From: an uncultured Opitutales bacterium
GTDB lineage: Bacteria > Verrucomicrobiota > Verrucomicrobiia > Opitutales > Intestinicryptomonadaceae
DNA length: 33,337 nt
Direction: 5' to 3'
NCBI GenBank assembly: GCA_944389915.1
Contig: CALXOC010000012.1
Span: 1-33,337, forward strand
This document shows positions 33,334 to 33,337 of the stretch, piece by piece. The notes below the pieces were generated by a model. The model ran no database searches, had not been told where the DNA came from, and was given only the letters and a program-made list of their open reading frames with translations. The translations under genes were made by a program, and so were the position numbers. Each line of letters begins with the position of its first letter. The stretch's first letter is position 1.

Positions 33334-33337
33334 TGCC

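Overview
The window reads as chromosomal DNA from a diderm (Gram-negative) bacterium, most likely a Verrucomicrobiota/Opitutae-like organism. Didermy is supported by lipoprotein signal peptides, a LolA-like protein, a GmhA-type heptose isomerase and an ArnT-like sugar transferase. The lineage is an inference from the combination of exosortase, a TIGR03790-family protein, a VC0807-family membrane protein and a TP0789-type LolA-like protein; no 16S gene is present. No tRNA, rRNA, CRISPR array or insertion sequence was seen. Genes are densely packed, no gap exceeds about 200 bp, and ATGA-type overlaps are common.

Layout. (1) 1-3146, minus: CorC-like CBS membrane protein, agmatine deiminase, two small unknown proteins and the 5' part of rlmN. 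(2) 3199-4556, plus: an unannotated 48-residue lipoprotein, then lrgA-lrgB. (3) 4583-8420, plus: the rpmH-rnpA-yidD-yidC block followed by yebC, that is ribosomal protein L34, RNase P protein, membrane insertion and a YebC translation/regulatory factor. (4) 8558-9952: leuC without leuD, closed by a strong terminator. (5) 10108-14384: an exosortase locus. A TIGR03790-family secreted protein points left. To the right, behind a near-consensus promoter, lie a secreted papain/C39-like protein that seems to have lost its active site, then an EpsI-like protein and an exosortase with an intact Cys-Arg-His triad. (6) 14402-17801, minus: a translationally coupled trio of ArnT-like glycosyltransferase, VC0807-family membrane protein and a BtuF/FhuD-like periplasmic binding protein.

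(7) 17867-26040, minus: nine genes in one direction, from a GH110-like secreted beta-helix protein (good promoter) through purE, a divergent RluA-like protein, secG, a LolA-like protein, an M29 aminopeptidase, an RluD-like pseudouridine synthase and metY (O-acetylhomoserine sulfhydrylase), closed by an intrinsic terminator. (8) 26111-28744, plus: a PglC-type phosphoglycosyl transferase and a secreted TIM-barrel-like glycoside hydrolase candidate. (9) 28756-30462, minus: YgiQ-type radical SAM protein. (10) 30607-33333, plus: an overlapping operon of ROK sugar kinase, GmhA-like isomerase and FHS-type sugar transporter, plausibly a sugar salvage unit.

The most interesting part is the exosortase locus at 10.1-14.4 kb, which puts two poorly understood secreted proteins next to a protein-sorting transpeptidase with no recognisable substrate gene in the window. 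The ROK-GmhA-FHS operon is the second candidate for an undescribed function.
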